Shown here in pieces: positions 51,496 through 64,000 of a stretch of DNA of 64,000 nucleotides. This DNA comes from Unio delphinus. Taxonomy: Eukaryota > Mollusca > Bivalvia > Unionida > Unionidae. Position 1 is the stretch's first letter. Every line of letters starts with the position of its first letter. The DNA lies in contig JAQISU010000094.1 of the NCBI GenBank assembly GCA_029339505.1, positions 7,670,001-7,734,000 of the forward strand, written 5' to 3'. Both the position numbers and the translations under genes were made by a program. Below the pieces are notes generated by a model that was given only the letters and a program-made list of their open reading frames with translations, searched no databases and was not told the origin of the DNA.

Positions 51496-51745
51496 TGTCC
51501 GCTACGGCGCCTCATACATTAGCTTATTTTGTTTTCTACAAGTTCAGTCTCTCAGGTGGTTTCGATAACCTTCCCGAACGTGTGAAATATCCGTTTTGAG
51601 TGGTTGGCATTGCTTTGCTTTCGTTTAAGTCAGTCAATGTGTCATGGTTTGAAGCAGTCACTCTGAGAGGCTCTGATATTGTGTTAGGCATTGGAATTAA
51701 ATTTCTCCTATTACGCCGTATCTCTCTCTCTCTCTCCCTCGTCAG

Positions 51746-53011
51746 TTACATGTATGAACGAGGTGTAGATGCTTCAGATTTAATTATCCCTGATAAAAAT
51801 TGATCTTTAATCCATACTTTATTCCCTACCTGAAGTTTTTTCATATTTCGGGCGCGGTGTCGGCGATCATAATTTCTCTTTTGAGTTTTCTTTTGAAAGT
51901 TTTCCGATTTCTTCAGTTTTATTAAATCTGGCCATTTCGGCTCCAAGTTGTTTGGTGCCATTGGCAAAGTAGTTTGTAATTTTCTTCCCATCAATAATTC
52001 GGCAGGGTTATATCCATTTGGTAATGGTGTTGCGCGATATGTCAAAAGAGCTATGTAAGGGTCGTTTGCTTTTTTAAGCATTCTTTTAATTGTTTGAACA
52101 GCTCTTTCGGCTAGACCATTGCTCTGTGGATATTTCGGACTACTTGTAATATGCCTGAATCCATAACTTTTCGCAAAATCTTTGAGTATTGCGGATGTGT
52201 ATTGTGGACCATTATCTGAAACTAATACTTCTGGTATACCATGTCGCGCAAATATTGATTTTAGATGATTGACAATTGCTTTAGAACCTGTGCCTTGCAA
52301 TTTTGCTATTTCAATGTATCGTGAGAAATAATCAATCACCAAGAGATATGTTTTACCATTCAGTTCAAACAAGTCTGAAGCGACTCTTTGCCAAGGTCGA
52401 CTTGGAAATTCATTTGGTATCATTGGTTCAGCTTGATCTCTTGAGTTTTCTACGCAATTTTGGCAAGATTTCCCCAAGTGTTCTAGCTGAGTACTTAGTC
52501 CTTTCCACCAAACTGACGTTTTGGCGCGTTCTCGGCATTTCACTATGCCTTGGTGACCATCGTGAACTCTCTCAAGTATTTCTTTTTGAAGTGATTCTGG
52601 TATTACCAGGCGTGTACCTTTCATTAAAAGACCATTTTGAATTGTAAATTCACCTCTATCTGCCCAGTATGATTGTAGTTTTCCGTCCATAGCGGATTTC
52701 TCTGGCCACCCCGTTTCACAGAATTGTACAAGTTGTTTGCAAATCGAATCATTTCGATATTCAGACTTTATTTGTTCAAGTCGAGCATTTGATGCAGGCA
52801 AATTAGTAACTATGAAGTCAACGTAGGCGTTAGTTTCAGCCTGAAAGTCTCTGTCACTCTCAGAGTAATAAGTTAAAGGTGCTCTGGACAGAGTATCAGC
52901 AGTTAATAGATTCTTGCCAGCAACATGAACTATGTAAAAGTTGAATCTCATCAAACGCATTCTAAAGCGTTGAATTCTAGAGTGTAAATCTCCCAAGATT
53001 TTTGTGCTCAT
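51746..53011 (-). pseudogene. Integrase part of gypsy pol
   Basis: A 421-codon frame. The N-terminal zinc region has a His pair near GHQGIVKCRERA and C-x2-C in SCQNC. The catalytic core shows VASDLFELNGKTYLLVIDYF (first Asp), VLVSDNGPQYTS (second Asp) and SNGLAERAVQTIK (Glu), so the DDE triad is complete. A basic C-terminal part with RNYDRRHRARNM and VGNKVWIKDQ follows. The first residues (MSTKILGDLHSRIQRFRMRL) belong to the RNase H/integrase linker. The true C-terminal tail continues in another frame down to about 51536. The domain itself reads through without a stop. Confidence 0.88.
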
Positions 53012-53468
53012 TAGTGGTACTAATGGCTTATGGTCAGTTTCAAGTTTGAATTGTGACCCAATTAAATAGCTACTAAAGCGTTCACAAGCCCAAGTGATTG
53101 CAAGGGCCTCTTTCTATTTGAGCATAGCGTTGCTCAGTTTCTGACATACCTCATGACGCGAACGCCACCGGTCTCAAAGTGCTACCGTACTGCTGCCGTA
53201 GCACAGCACCTAGTCCAAACGAAGATGCATCTGCAGATACAACTATTTTTCTATTTGGATCATAATGTGCTAAAGTAGGTGAAGATATAATTTCTTGCTT
53301 GATATCTCTGAAAGCTTGTTCTTGATCTGGACCCCAAGTCCATGAGTTTTTACCTTTCAAAAGCTCACGTAATGGTTTCGATTTTTCTGCCAAATTTGGA
53401 CTAAATTTGCCAAGCTGATTTGCCATACCGAGAAATCGTATCTCTGTTACGCATTTCGGTGTTTCCAT
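53012..53468 (-). pseudogene. RNase H part of gypsy pol
   Basis: Connection sequence (KCVTEIRFLGMANQLGKF) then VVSADASSFGLGAVLRQ, the first catalytic Asp region of retroviral-type RNase H. A stop follows RPVAFAS near 53150. A frameshift then lies within the QIExEALAITWACERF region, which carries the Glu. It would degrade the RNA strand of the hybrid. Confidence 0.8.
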
Positions 53469-53501
53469 TTCAGTTATAGCTTTAACTTTTTCTGGATCAG
53501 G

Positions 53502-54785
53502 TCAGCAACCATTTTCGTCAACAATATGCCCAAGAAACCTTATGGATGGTCTCGAAAATTCACACTTTTCAGCGTTCAAAGTGACGCCGGCCTTTTGAAT
53601 TGATTTCATGACCATTTCTAGTCTTTCGTCATGCATTTTCTGCGTTTCTCCAAAAACAAGAACATCGTCCATGTGACAGAGAGTTCCGTCAAGTCGTTCT
53701 AGAGTTTCTGACATCCTTTTTTGAAAATATTCAGGCTCATAACTGATCCCAAATGGAAGGCGATTAAAATAAAACCTACCAAAAGGAGTAATGAAAGTTG
53801 TAAGGCGGCGTGATTCTTCTGACAGGTTTATCTGCCAAATGCCCGAGTTTGCATCAAGTTTGGTGAAAAACTTTGCACCTGCTAGTTTTGCAAGGGATTC
53901 CTCAACTGATGGTAGTGGGTGGTTTTCTCTTTTAACCGATTCATTCAGTTTAGTTAGATCCACGCAAATTCTTACCTTACCGTTTGGTTTTGGAACAACA
54001 ACCATTGCAGGGCACCACTCAGTGGGCTCATCTACTTTTGAAATAACCACCATTTGTTCCATTCTAACCAACTCCTCTTGAACTTTATTCAATAAAGGGA
54101 TAGGAACCTTTCTTGGGGTAGATAAGGCATAAGGGTTGGCATTTTTATCCAGAGTTATGTTATAGAACCATTTTGTTTTCCCTAGACCTTTAAACAAATT
54201 TGGATATTTCTCGCAATAGTCCCTATCTAAATTTATGGACTTATCCTGAATTTTGCTTGCATTTTGTGAGTTTAAATGTGAGGCATTTACGGAGGATATA
54301 TTTACCTGTTCAATAATCTTAAGAGCCTGAATTGCGGGCCTACCCAAGAGTGCCTGATTCAGTCCCTTCACAACAAATATGTATTGTACACCGAATGCAT
54401 TGTTTGACTCCAGTCCACAGGTAAATTTTCCCAGCACTTTAAGTTCAGAGTTTCCAGGTCCATACAGTTTTCGATCAGACTTTGAAAGTTTTTGTTCTCC
54501 GATTTTTCTTAAATCTTTCTCAGGAATTACTGTCACATCAGCTCCAGTATCAATCTTGAATAAAAGTGTAGTGTTGTTCAATCTCACTCGCGTTATCCAT
54601 GGTTGACCCTTCTTTGTGCTAACAGTCCCTAGAAATCCAGATTCCGCTCTCGATTCTATTGTGCGAACTGTTGATTTTGACAGACAGCATTTTGCATAGT
54701 GTCCTCTTTTCTTACATTTATGGCATTCCGCTTCTTTTGCAGGACATTGGTCTCGAGAATGATTTCCTTTCTTTCCACATCTCAT
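53502..54785 (-). pseudogene. Zinc knuckles, protease and RT of gypsy gag-pol
   Basis: A 427-codon frame. Two CCHC knuckles come first (CGKKGNHSRDQC preceded by CMR; CHKCKKRGHYAKC). The protease site IDTGADVTVIPE lies at about residues 78-90. RT follows: KVRICVDLTKLN, FTKLDANSGIWQINL (motif A Asp), FNRLPFGISYEPEYFQKRM (motif B) and LCHMDDVLVFG (motif C with H-M-D-D). The two catalytic Asp of motif C are present. His before MDD is, as far as I know, also found in relatives, so it is not clearly a lesion. It ends at a TGA (53502) in the FLGHIVDENGC region. Confidence 0.88.
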
Positions 54786-54962
54786 GCATCATTTTCTGTT
54801 GACATTATTTTGTTGAGCATTTGTAAATTTATGTTTCTGTTTCCAATTTTTCAGTGAAGACGATTTTACTGCATCCATTTCAGTCATTCGTTCTCCACTT
54901 GCTCGTATCGTTGTTTGCTGCTTTTTCACAGCCTCATTTTGTCGTGCTTGACTAACGGCAGA

Positions 54963-55436
54963 TTATAGAGTTAGATTCGCATCTAACTGCAATTTTTCTG
55001 ACAGTTTTGAATCTCGCAGTCCAACTACAAGTCGATCTCTGATCATTTCATCCTGTAGTGACCCGAAATTACAATTTTCTGCTAACACATATATAGCAGT
55101 TAAAAAACTGTCTACTAATTCTCCCTCTTCCTGATCTCTTTGATTAAATTTTGCTCTTTCAAATATTACATTCCTCTTTGGAATGAAATATCGCATGAAT
55201 TTATCTGTCACAGGCTTCCACTTATTTTGATCTTCCTCTGTCAGGTTGAACGAAGACAAAATGTCATCAGCCTCACTTCCCATGGAATAAATCAAGGTAT
55301 TCACTTGTATTTCTTCCTCTTTTTCACTAAGTCCAGATGCTTGACGAAAGCGTTCAAAACGCTGAAACCACTTTTTCCAAGTTTCAGGTCTCGAAAAGTC
55401 AAATTTGTTCGGATTTGTAAATTGAAATGAAGCCAT
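54963..55436 (-). pseudogene. Gypsy gag
   Basis: From ATG 55436 the frame reads MASFQFTNPNKFDFSRPETW and continues as a helical gag-type protein (WFQRFERFR, SGLSEKEEEIQVNTLIYSMG, IFERAKFNQR) to a TAA at 54963. That stop lies in the same frame as the knuckles 60 codons further, so one base change separates gag from the nucleocapsid part. Gag packages the element RNA in virus-like particles. Confidence 0.85.
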
Positions 55437-55487
55437 TTTCAACTCTGATAATTTCAATCCTGTGTTTTTACCGCTGCCACCATGCAA

Positions 55488-55650
55488 TGTTATTTATTAT
55501 TGAAGAATAACCATAGAAGGCGTTATGTAGAATTTTATTCTATGCAATACATCTATACAGCTTGGAAGGGTAGTAAAGTCTGCCCTGAGAATATATTTCC
55601 CATGGAACTTAAACCCTAGTGTATGGGCAGCCGTCGCCGCCAAAATTACA
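55488..55650 (-). repeat. Candidate 5' LTR of the gypsy element
   Basis: On the minus strand it starts TGTAATTTTGGCGGCGAC and ends AATAATAAATAACA, with AATAAA signals inside. A TGGTGGCAGCGG block follows after five bases and could be the primer-binding site. At 163 bp it is short, and no second copy confirms the boundaries. Confidence 0.5.
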
Positions 55651-55659
55651 TTAATCAAA

Positions 55660-56490
55660 TGATCTAGTATGACATCAAATGATTTAACCTAGCAAATGAA
55701 ATGATCAATCCAGATTCCAAATGATGTGGTGTTACATGAAATGATCTAACGAACAAAATCGAATGATGCTTTTAAATTTCAAATGACGTAGTATTAAATG
55801 AAATGATTAAGTGTGAAATGAAATGATTTAACCTAACAAATGGAATGATCAATTCAGATTCCAAATGATGTTGTGTGATATGAAATGATGTAGCATGAAA
55901 TAAAATGATTCAACCCCAAAAATGAAATAATGAATTCAGATTTCAAATGATGTGGCGTTAAATAAAATTATCTGGTATTAAATAAAAAGATTTAAAGAAC
56001 AAAACGGAATGATGATAGATGCTTGCAAATGACGTGCTATTAGATAAAATGATATAGTCTAACATGAAATGATTTAACTCAACAAATGAAATTATAAATT
56101 TAAATTCCAAATCATCTGGTATTAAATAAAATGATTTAAAGAACAAAACGGATTAATGAAATCTGGTTTCAACCAATATATTATTAAATGAAAGTACGTA
56201 GTATGAAATAAAATGATTTAACTCAACAAATGAAATGATGAATTTAGATTCCAAATGATGTGATATTAAATTAAATGATTTAAATAACAAAACGGATTGA
56301 TGAATTCTACTTCCAAATGACGTAGTATTAAATGAAATTATGTAGTCTTGAATTAAATGATTTAACCTCAAAAATGAAATGGTGTATTCAGAATCCAAAT
56401 GGTATGGCATTAGTTGAAATGGTCTGAAGAGCAGAATGGAATGATCAGCTCATATTCCAAATGATGTGGTATTAAATGAAACGTATTGAA
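55660..56490. repeat. Degenerate AAATGAT-rich array
   Basis: About 830 bp built from phrases such as CAAATGATGTGGTATTAAAT, GAAATGATTTAACCTAACAA and GAATTCAGATTCCAAATGAT. The loose period is about 80-160 bp, with AAATGA(T/A) recurring every 15-30 bases. Its divergence indicates an old tandem array just upstream of the gypsy 5' end. Confidence 0.85.
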
Positions 56491-57694
56491 AGTAAACCAT
56501 CTGATCAAAATACGAATCAGCTAGCGTAAATCCAAACAATCACAGGGGGGGGGGGGGGGCGCTGTTATCTATGACGTATGATGTCAGCACCCCGAAACAG
56601 AATCGACGCTCGTATCTACAGCATTCGGCTGAGATTTTTGCATACGACAGTTGGAGAGCAAAGCAAAGGCAAGTGTTTCTTTTCGTATTTTATAAACTAG
56701 AGCCACGTTTTCCAATCAGCATAAAGTGATTTTATCCACATTAATGAATGTGCGTGTATTTTTTTCTTTCTTCAAGTTCTGCCCTGTACTGCGCGAGTTT
56801 CTTGGCTTCAACAAAGCGAGATCTATCAACTAAAGAGATTAAATCTTGATTTTTTTTATCAATATTAATTAACATGTTTAATGACCTTACACACTAAGCC
56901 AAAAATGTGTTTCCCGTCACTTTTGGTATATTTTACATTACCGTCCCCACGTGCATACTCGTTATTTGTCCAAGGTTTATTTTTTTTATTTATTTTATTA
57001 TTTTTTTTTTATTTATTGTCATGGTAGCTTATAATTTTTCAGTACTGACTAATTTTAAGATAAACCAATAAAAGCGTTGTCTCCAAAATTGTATAATCCT
57101 GTCAGTTTTACAGGCTTCCAGATATCAAGAAACTCTGTGTATATGATGTATATGATGCTTTATTTCTTATATATTGGTCACTATAAAGGCGGGTTTACTT
57201 TAGGTATGACATTGTTTTTTTTTTGTGGCTATAATTTAAATGTATTACCAGTAAACGGTACTATATGACTATATGTACATTAGAAGTAACACTGAAGAAA
57301 CTATGACCATTAAAATATTAAAATATTAAATTGAAATAAATAATTTAAAATATAAAAAAAAATTAAAATCAAGTTTTTGAAATGATATGAACATGGAAGT
57401 TTTTAAAAGTTTATGATCAAAATTTACACGAACCTTGTGCATGCAACATTTGTGCAACAATGTTTATCAATTTGCATACTAATTAAATAGTTATTCTTTT
57501 TTAGTTTCTATTTCTGTACACATTTCATCATTTTTTCATAAGCCAAATAGACCAAACAAATCAACATGGACGTGTATCAACAATTAGAATATCTTGATAC
57601 TTTAAGTTTGGGTCTATATGAAGTGTTACAACTTTATGGTGTTAAACTAAGTAAGAGAAACAAGCGAAACCGTATAGTTTAAGAAAATCTAACT
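56491..57694. other. Non-coding stretch
   Basis: Poly-G run at 56546-56560, otherwise AT-rich with no recognised gene. Confidence 0.4.
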
Positions 57695-57727
57695 TTGTGC
57701 ATCATTATCAGATTTATTATGTCAAGT

Positions 57728-57735
57728 AATTTCTT

Positions 57736-57766
<31 letters not shown>

Positions 57767-57776
57767 TTATTATTAT

Positions 57777-57828
<52 letters not shown>
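57728..57828. repeat. TTC, ATT and AGT trinucleotide tracts
   Basis: (TTC)n to about 57763, ATT to 57777, then (AGT)n to 57828. Both strands have long shadow frames of single residues. Confidence 0.95.
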
Positions 57829-57829
<1 letters not shown>

Positions 57830-58231
57830 CTGTTGTTGTTGAACATGATATTTGTGCTCCTGGTGTCTTTCATTTATTCTCTTGATATTGTTTTATTGTG
57901 GTGCTGTACACACCTACAAGCACTTCTCCGCATTTTCTGACATGACTGAAGGCGCCACCAGTTATTGGTCTAAGTGATGGTGATTGTAATGTTTTGTTAT
58001 TGAAGAATAATTCCAGTAGCAATCTATAACTTTTCTCATAGATTTTATTCAATAAAATTTGTATGTATGTCAGCAGTATCACATGCACAGGCGCGCACTG
58101 AGAAAATACATCATGAAAAGGAGAGCGATATATGCATTCCAATCAATATGTATGTACAGCAAGTATGACTTAGAACGCGATGAGAATAATGATAGTGTAT
58201 GGCATGAAATTAATATTACGTATAAATATGA

Positions 58232-58560
58232 GTGACAACATCATACGTAGTAATTTTTCTGAAAGAAATGTGTTCACAGTATAAAGACTTAGTTTCTAAT
58301 GATTCGACGCCAAACTATATAAACATTATGTTCGGTAAAAGGATAAATAATGTCAATACAGTTTCTGGTCCATGGATACTACGCTCTATAACAAATTATA
58401 ACTTTCTTCTTTCTAAGCCCGAAATGGAATTGTAAAAAAATAGTTTGGGTCCAGTCATTTGGAACTGGCTACCTAAAGATGTTAAAGAAGATCCATCAGA
58501 GCTTTCCTTTCATCACAGGCGTTTGCAATGGCTAGAATCTAAATAATGCATATAACCGGT
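58232..58560 (+). pseudogene. LINE C-terminal relic
   Basis: The frame includes ILRSITNYNFLLSKPEMEL followed, after a stop, by LGPVIWNWLPKDVKE. The GPxxWNxLPxxV phrase is typical of the last part of non-LTR element proteins. It converges on the minus-strand LINE at 58827-60086. Confidence 0.5.
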
Positions 58561-58822
58561 TATGGTCAGCTTTCCCATGTGTGTGTGTGTGTCCGTGCAT
58601 GCATGCATGTTTTGAATGAAAAGCTTTAAATCATGCATGTGGTGTACACAATGCTTTCTGTGCTATATCAACACTTAATTGTTCCTGTGTATATAATTAT
58701 TTAATATTACAAAATGGAAAGAGAAATTAACATTGAATCAAAGGTGGAAAACAAAGAGAAACGCGTGAAATTAATATCTAAAACTCAGGCGTGGATATGA
58801 GTTACGCAATCAGTGAAGTATG

Positions 58823-60086
<1,264 letters not shown>

Positions 60087-60660
60087 GATATAGAATATGA
60101 GGGTGATTATTAACTGGGAAGGTAATGTACAGTGTGTAAGAGGTTAAGTATGTGGTGGGGAATTATGATTTTGTTTAGGCTGCTATCAAATACTAGTTCG
60201 AAGTTATATATGAAACAAAATATTTCAGTGAGCACCATTTATCAACGAAGGGTTAACCAGATTCAGTCGGTAAAAGACGGATTTTATTCTGCATACTAAC
60301 CTGGATGGTACAAAGGATAACAGTGCCTTACTGGATATTATCTTCCTTATGATGATATTAACTAATACGTTTAATCTATACGGCGTATTTTGTATTAAAC
60401 GCATACTAATTATTTATTAATTACAAGACACAAGTAAAGCTGCGGATACATGATTGCCATCAAACTATTTTTCTCATTGATCTTAAACCCTGTGTGGGCA
60501 TAACATCAACCAGCTGTTGATATAAATTAGTTATAGACCAGTGTAGGTGTCTCATTAATTTCTTTGTCAAGAACAGTTGAGTGATATTTAAAGCTAATTA
60601 TAATTAGGCTAACACTGCATCTCAAATACTGCGTATGTTAACATTTAAAATGACACGTGA
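60087..60660. other. Non-coding stretch
   Basis: AT-rich, nothing recognised. Confidence 0.4.
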
Positions 60661-60674
60661 CCTGGTTCTGTGTC

Positions 60675-61030
60675 TCATGTGGGTTTCACAGTCTTCCCAA
60701 ACGTGTGAAATATCACGTTTGCTTGATAGATGCTGATTTGCTTTCATCAAGTCAAGCATCGGGTGTTTTGTTTTAAAAAATCACTCGGACAAGCTTTGAT
60801 ACTGTGGTAGGCATGAGCATTAAATGTCTACAGTTTTCCGATTTCTTCAGTTTCTTTAAATCTTGCCATTTTCTGCTGCAAGTTTTCTGGTGCCGGTGGC
60901 AAAGTAGCTAGTAATTTTCTTCCGATCAGTAGTAATTCAGCAGGGCAGTATCCATTCAATAATGATGTTGCACGATAAAAATGTCAAGATAGTTTTGTAA
61001 GGATCGTCTGTCTTTTTCAGTATTCTTGTA
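60675..61030 (-). pseudogene. Decayed gypsy fragment, same family as 51536-55650
   Basis: AAACGTGTGAAATATC, TTTTCCGATTTCTTCAGTTT, GGTGCCGGTGGCAAAGTAG and TTCAGCAGGGCAGTATCCAT correspond in order to 51575-52080, the last part of pol, with about 170 bp missing between. It ends where the CATA repeat begins. Confidence 0.8.
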
Positions 61031-61050
61031 ATTATTTGTATATGTGTTGT

Positions 61051-61123
61051 ATACATACATACATACATACATACATACATACATACATACATACATACAT
61101 ACATACATACATACATACATACA

Positions 61124-61150
<27 letters not shown>
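61051..61150. repeat. (CATA)n microsatellite
   Basis: About 25 uninterrupted ACAT units. A second CATA tract lies 650 bp further at 61790-61873. Confidence 0.95.
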
Positions 61151-61154
<4 letters not shown>

Positions 61155-61194
61155 TTGTTTACAAGGAACAATTTGTCATAATTTAATAAATAAG

Positions 61195-61780
61195 AAAACT
61201 ATAAATTAACTGGGCTAGGAATTAAACAATCATTACTAAGTGAAGAATAATATTCACGACTTTTGTATGTATGCGATTTACTGTATGCAGTTGACCAACA
61301 ATCTTTCTTATGCAGTTTAAATCCTTCGTGTCCACGTCGAATTGTGCAAAATTTCAGCGTCAAGACCCCACTAACATGTTTTATAGGAAGAATCTTAGTT
61401 AAACAAACCAAATGTCGCCGAGGCCTTTACTCTCTTCATTGTATCAGACAACTTATCCGCATCTTTACATTAATCCTTAAATTTAGACAGCATTTACACA
61501 AGATAGTTCATATGTACCTTTGTGTAACTGTCTTCAGGAGCTTTATTCATGATGAAAGCATTTATATACTGGTTTCCTCAATCGTCGAAAGTCGATGCCA
61601 TTATGTTTACTACAGTAACTCAAGAGTTTTACCTACAGATTAACCACTTCCAAGACATCACGTTTCTAGCCATGAGCACTCCATTTTTGACACTTTGTCA
61701 ACACTGTTCTACGTATTTACTATCCGAGTTGATAGATATGACGCTAAAGACACACACACACACATATACACACATCATAC
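61195..61780 (-). pseudogene. Degenerate minus-strand ORF, unrecognised
   Basis: Read leftward with several stops: phrases such as NVMSWKWLICR, VTVVNIMASTFDD, NQYINAFIMNKAPEDSYTK and MKRVKASATFGLFN. They are richer in ordinary residues than the surrounding DNA, which suggests an old coding sequence, perhaps from a mobile element. I do not recognise the family. Confidence 0.25.
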
Positions 61781-61789
61781 ATACACACA

Positions 61790-61873
61790 CATACTCATAC
61801 ATACATACATACATACATACATACATACATACATACATACATACATACATACATACATACATACATACATACA
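61790..61873. repeat. (CATA)n microsatellite, second tract
   Basis: ACAT units in the same orientation as 61051-61150, preceded by a short CA run. Confidence 0.95.
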
Positions 61874-61911
61874 TTCATACATACACGACTCTGTCGTTTT
61901 AAATATGTAAT

Positions 61912-62637
61912 AGTATGAGAAGCAACAGACTGTAAAGAATTCAACAAAGATTTTATTTCCCTAGATTACAAAGTGAAAATAAAAAGAAAGATATTATCAA
62001 GTACTGGTCAAAATAATAATAGAGACTAATTCTTCTAAGATTTTAAATCACAAATTAATTTTCCAGTGACAATATTATATAGTCCACTACTTGACCTCCG
62101 GTCACAATTAGCATTGTGTCATACAAACCCTTACAAAAGGCTCCTAATGTTTACAAAATCAAATCTTAGTTGTAATTATTTATAATCATATTATATTTAT
62201 TTCTAAAATTAGAATACATACTGTAGTAAACAACAGGAAAACCTGGCAATTTATGTGGAGTTTCCAAAAACCCAGACCCAGACCCAAATAAATCCACTTC
62301 TATTGATAGGGATTTTAATATCAACTCCATACACAAAGATAATATTTTAGCCATATATTACTTATTCACAGTCTTTAAAAAAAATCACTAATTAAAGTCG
62401 AATATAAAATACATTTTTAAAAACAAAACTAACAAGCAAACAATGCAAATTTAAACATACAAATATTCATACACTCAAACACACACACACGCACGCACGC
62501 ACGTGCGCGTGTATTCCTCATTGTGACAACCAATTCATTGATATTACAGAACAGAAAACGATTCATACAAGCAGCTTGCACGCAAGTACTGTTTATGGCG
62601 TTCCATAACTATTACCAATTTAGACACGAGTACAAAC
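61912..62637. other. Non-coding stretch
   Basis: Nothing recognised apart from a CA/CGCA run at 62475-62510. Confidence 0.4.
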
Positions 62638-62869
62638 CTTGATGATGACATATATGTCTTGAGGAGGGTCGCAGACCAGACTTCCTCCACCTCATCATCA
62701 CTTACATCCTCTGCATCTGGCTCATCATCTTCATCGGTATCGGAGGAACACAGGCGCTTGTTTAGTAGAACAATGGTATAAACTTGTTAACAAACTTCTC
62801 CTTTTTGCACTTTTTAATTCTATGAACTACACCATTGTCATCACGGTGTTTCGTCTTTCTTTCTGACAT
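62638..62869 (-). CDS. Candidate exon with acidic stretch, frame broken
   Basis: On the minus strand an ATG at 62869 opens MSERKTKHRDDNGVVHRIKK and runs to a stop at 62762. From about 62765 a different frame reads KRLCSSDTDEDDEPDAEDVS followed by DDEVEEVWSATLL, up to a possible donor (ATCAAG|GTTTGTA) at 62638. A basic head followed by an acidic stretch resembles the N-terminus of a nuclear protein. The frame change could be a lesion, an assembly error or an unrecognised tiny intron. Family unknown. Confidence 0.3.
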
Positions 62870-63559
62870 CCTGAGCTGTTGATGCCACGAAGATTTTAAA
62901 ATTGAATTTTAACTTCATTTTTTGCAACTGTCCCATTTTATCAATTTAATTAAGTTTTGTAGATTCAACAGCGACTAAACTGAATTAAATGCTATGCGAA
63001 AAACAATTAAACTATTAACACCGACTAACTTGTTGTTTTGCCTTTCGGTAACGTGTTAATGTCTTATTGCTAATGTGTACAAATATAATATCCGCTAAAC
63101 TTTAATTAAACGTTATGTTTCATAAAGTGTGTCTCCGTACACATAAGCCCTATAACATTCATAGTAGCCTATTGTATCAAATAGGTCTTCCTCAATAGAA
63201 GAGTAAACGAATATCACCATAAAATGTGATTGATTTCCCCATAAATATAATGCCCTAGGCTTCATCTTTTGTTATATGAGAAAACCCAATATCATCTTTT
63301 TTTCGCTAAATTTAGACTTGTCACATGTTCTTTATGTTTTAAACAGAGATTAAATCCATATAGGTCAAGAACTGGTAGGACTGATAACAATTTGGTCAGG
63401 ATCGATGGGAGAAGAAAAGGTACCCTTCATTATCACTATATATCACTATTTTATATAGTTGCTTTATTTCTGTTTTGTTTTGTTTTTGCCATATTAAGCA
63501 CCCAAGACAACACTTATGAATGGAAAAATACATTTCATATAATGCATCTAATAGATCGT

Positions 63560-64000
<441 letters not shown>

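Larger units (their letters stand above)
51536..55650 (-). mobile_element. Ty3/gypsy retrotransposon, gag-pol order intact, 3' LTR not found
   Basis: Minus strand, in order: candidate 163-bp 5' LTR (55488-55650), gag (from 55436), zinc knuckles, protease, RT, RNase H, integrase, and a tail ending near 51536 with TRSGRLSKPPERLNL. Lesions: in-frame stops at about 54964, 54793 and 53503, a stop near 53150, a frameshift near 53110, and a break near 51745 beside a CT run. The layout is of the widespread K02A2.6-like gypsy type. A related, more decayed fragment lies at 60675-61030. No matching 3' LTR is visible below 51536. Confidence 0.85.

Noticed and set aside
53710..53740. His in the gypsy RT H-M-D-D box as an inactivating lesion
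   Set aside because: Both Asp are kept and, to my knowledge, related gypsy elements also carry His there, so it cannot be counted as damage without a family alignment.
57990..58160. Second LTR of the gypsy family
   Set aside because: TTATTGAAGAATAA resembles the candidate LTR at 55488-55650, but the match is short and the remainder diverges.

Overview
The window looks like intergenic and intronic DNA from an animal nuclear genome. It is AT-rich and full of microsatellites, with spliced exons showing GT-AG boundaries, tRNA-derived SINEs and many kinds of decayed retrotransposon. I infer a lophotrochozoan, most likely a bivalve mollusc, from the repeat types and the NIDO-domain gene; nothing here fixes the species. 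Nothing looks prokaryotic.

Region by region. 1-13 kb: a minus-strand gene built from NIDO-domain exons (12883-13001, 12034-12351, 6329-6527, then the first exon of a second module at 659-783). The splice phases run 1-0, 0-0, 0-1, so each three-exon module is symmetric and could be duplicated without breaking the frame. Its introns hold a 66-bp satellite with a three-copy higher-order pattern, a 45-bp minisatellite, a LINE tail, a SINE, a broken second copy of one NIDO exon, and a 3-kb element flanked by two identical 465-bp direct repeats. 13-21 kb: long compound microsatellites, then a decayed plus-strand Ty3/gypsy element (gag, protease, integrase relics). That element is itself invaded by a 2,595-bp solo LTR packed with about 30 short dyad motifs and by a 191-bp hAT-type MITE. 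21-37 kb: mostly non-coding relics, with SINEs, a 753-bp inverted-repeat DNA element, a rearranged Tx1/L1-like LINE (25.8-27.9 kb), a LINE ORF1 relic, a minus-strand CR1/Jockey-like LINE relic and a 796-bp solo LTR. 37-44.5 kb: a near full-length but decayed Tx1/L1-like LINE (ORF1 with CCHC knuckle, endonuclease, RT) whose 3' UTR carries an 1,154-bp solo LTR. 45-51 kb: two candidate exons of an unrecognised minus-strand gene, with another Tx1-like LINE lying between them in antisense. 51.5-55.7 kb: a minus-strand Ty3/gypsy element with gag and pol order intact apart from a few stops and one frameshift. 55.7-64 kb: an AAATGAT-rich array, LINE relics, a second gypsy fragment, CATA and TA microsatellites, and one acidic candidate exon.

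The functional content is therefore small: one well-supported host gene (the NIDO gene), two weak host-gene candidates, and a layered record of insertions. Four target-site duplications can be read directly (GCTGT, AATGACTT, CTAGG, CTAT), plus a candidate fifth (CCTA), and these give the relative order of several insertions. The most unusual items are the dyad-motif LTR, the composite element with identical 465-bp repeats, the modular NIDO gene, and a 3'-terminal LINE hairpin kept by a compensatory base change.
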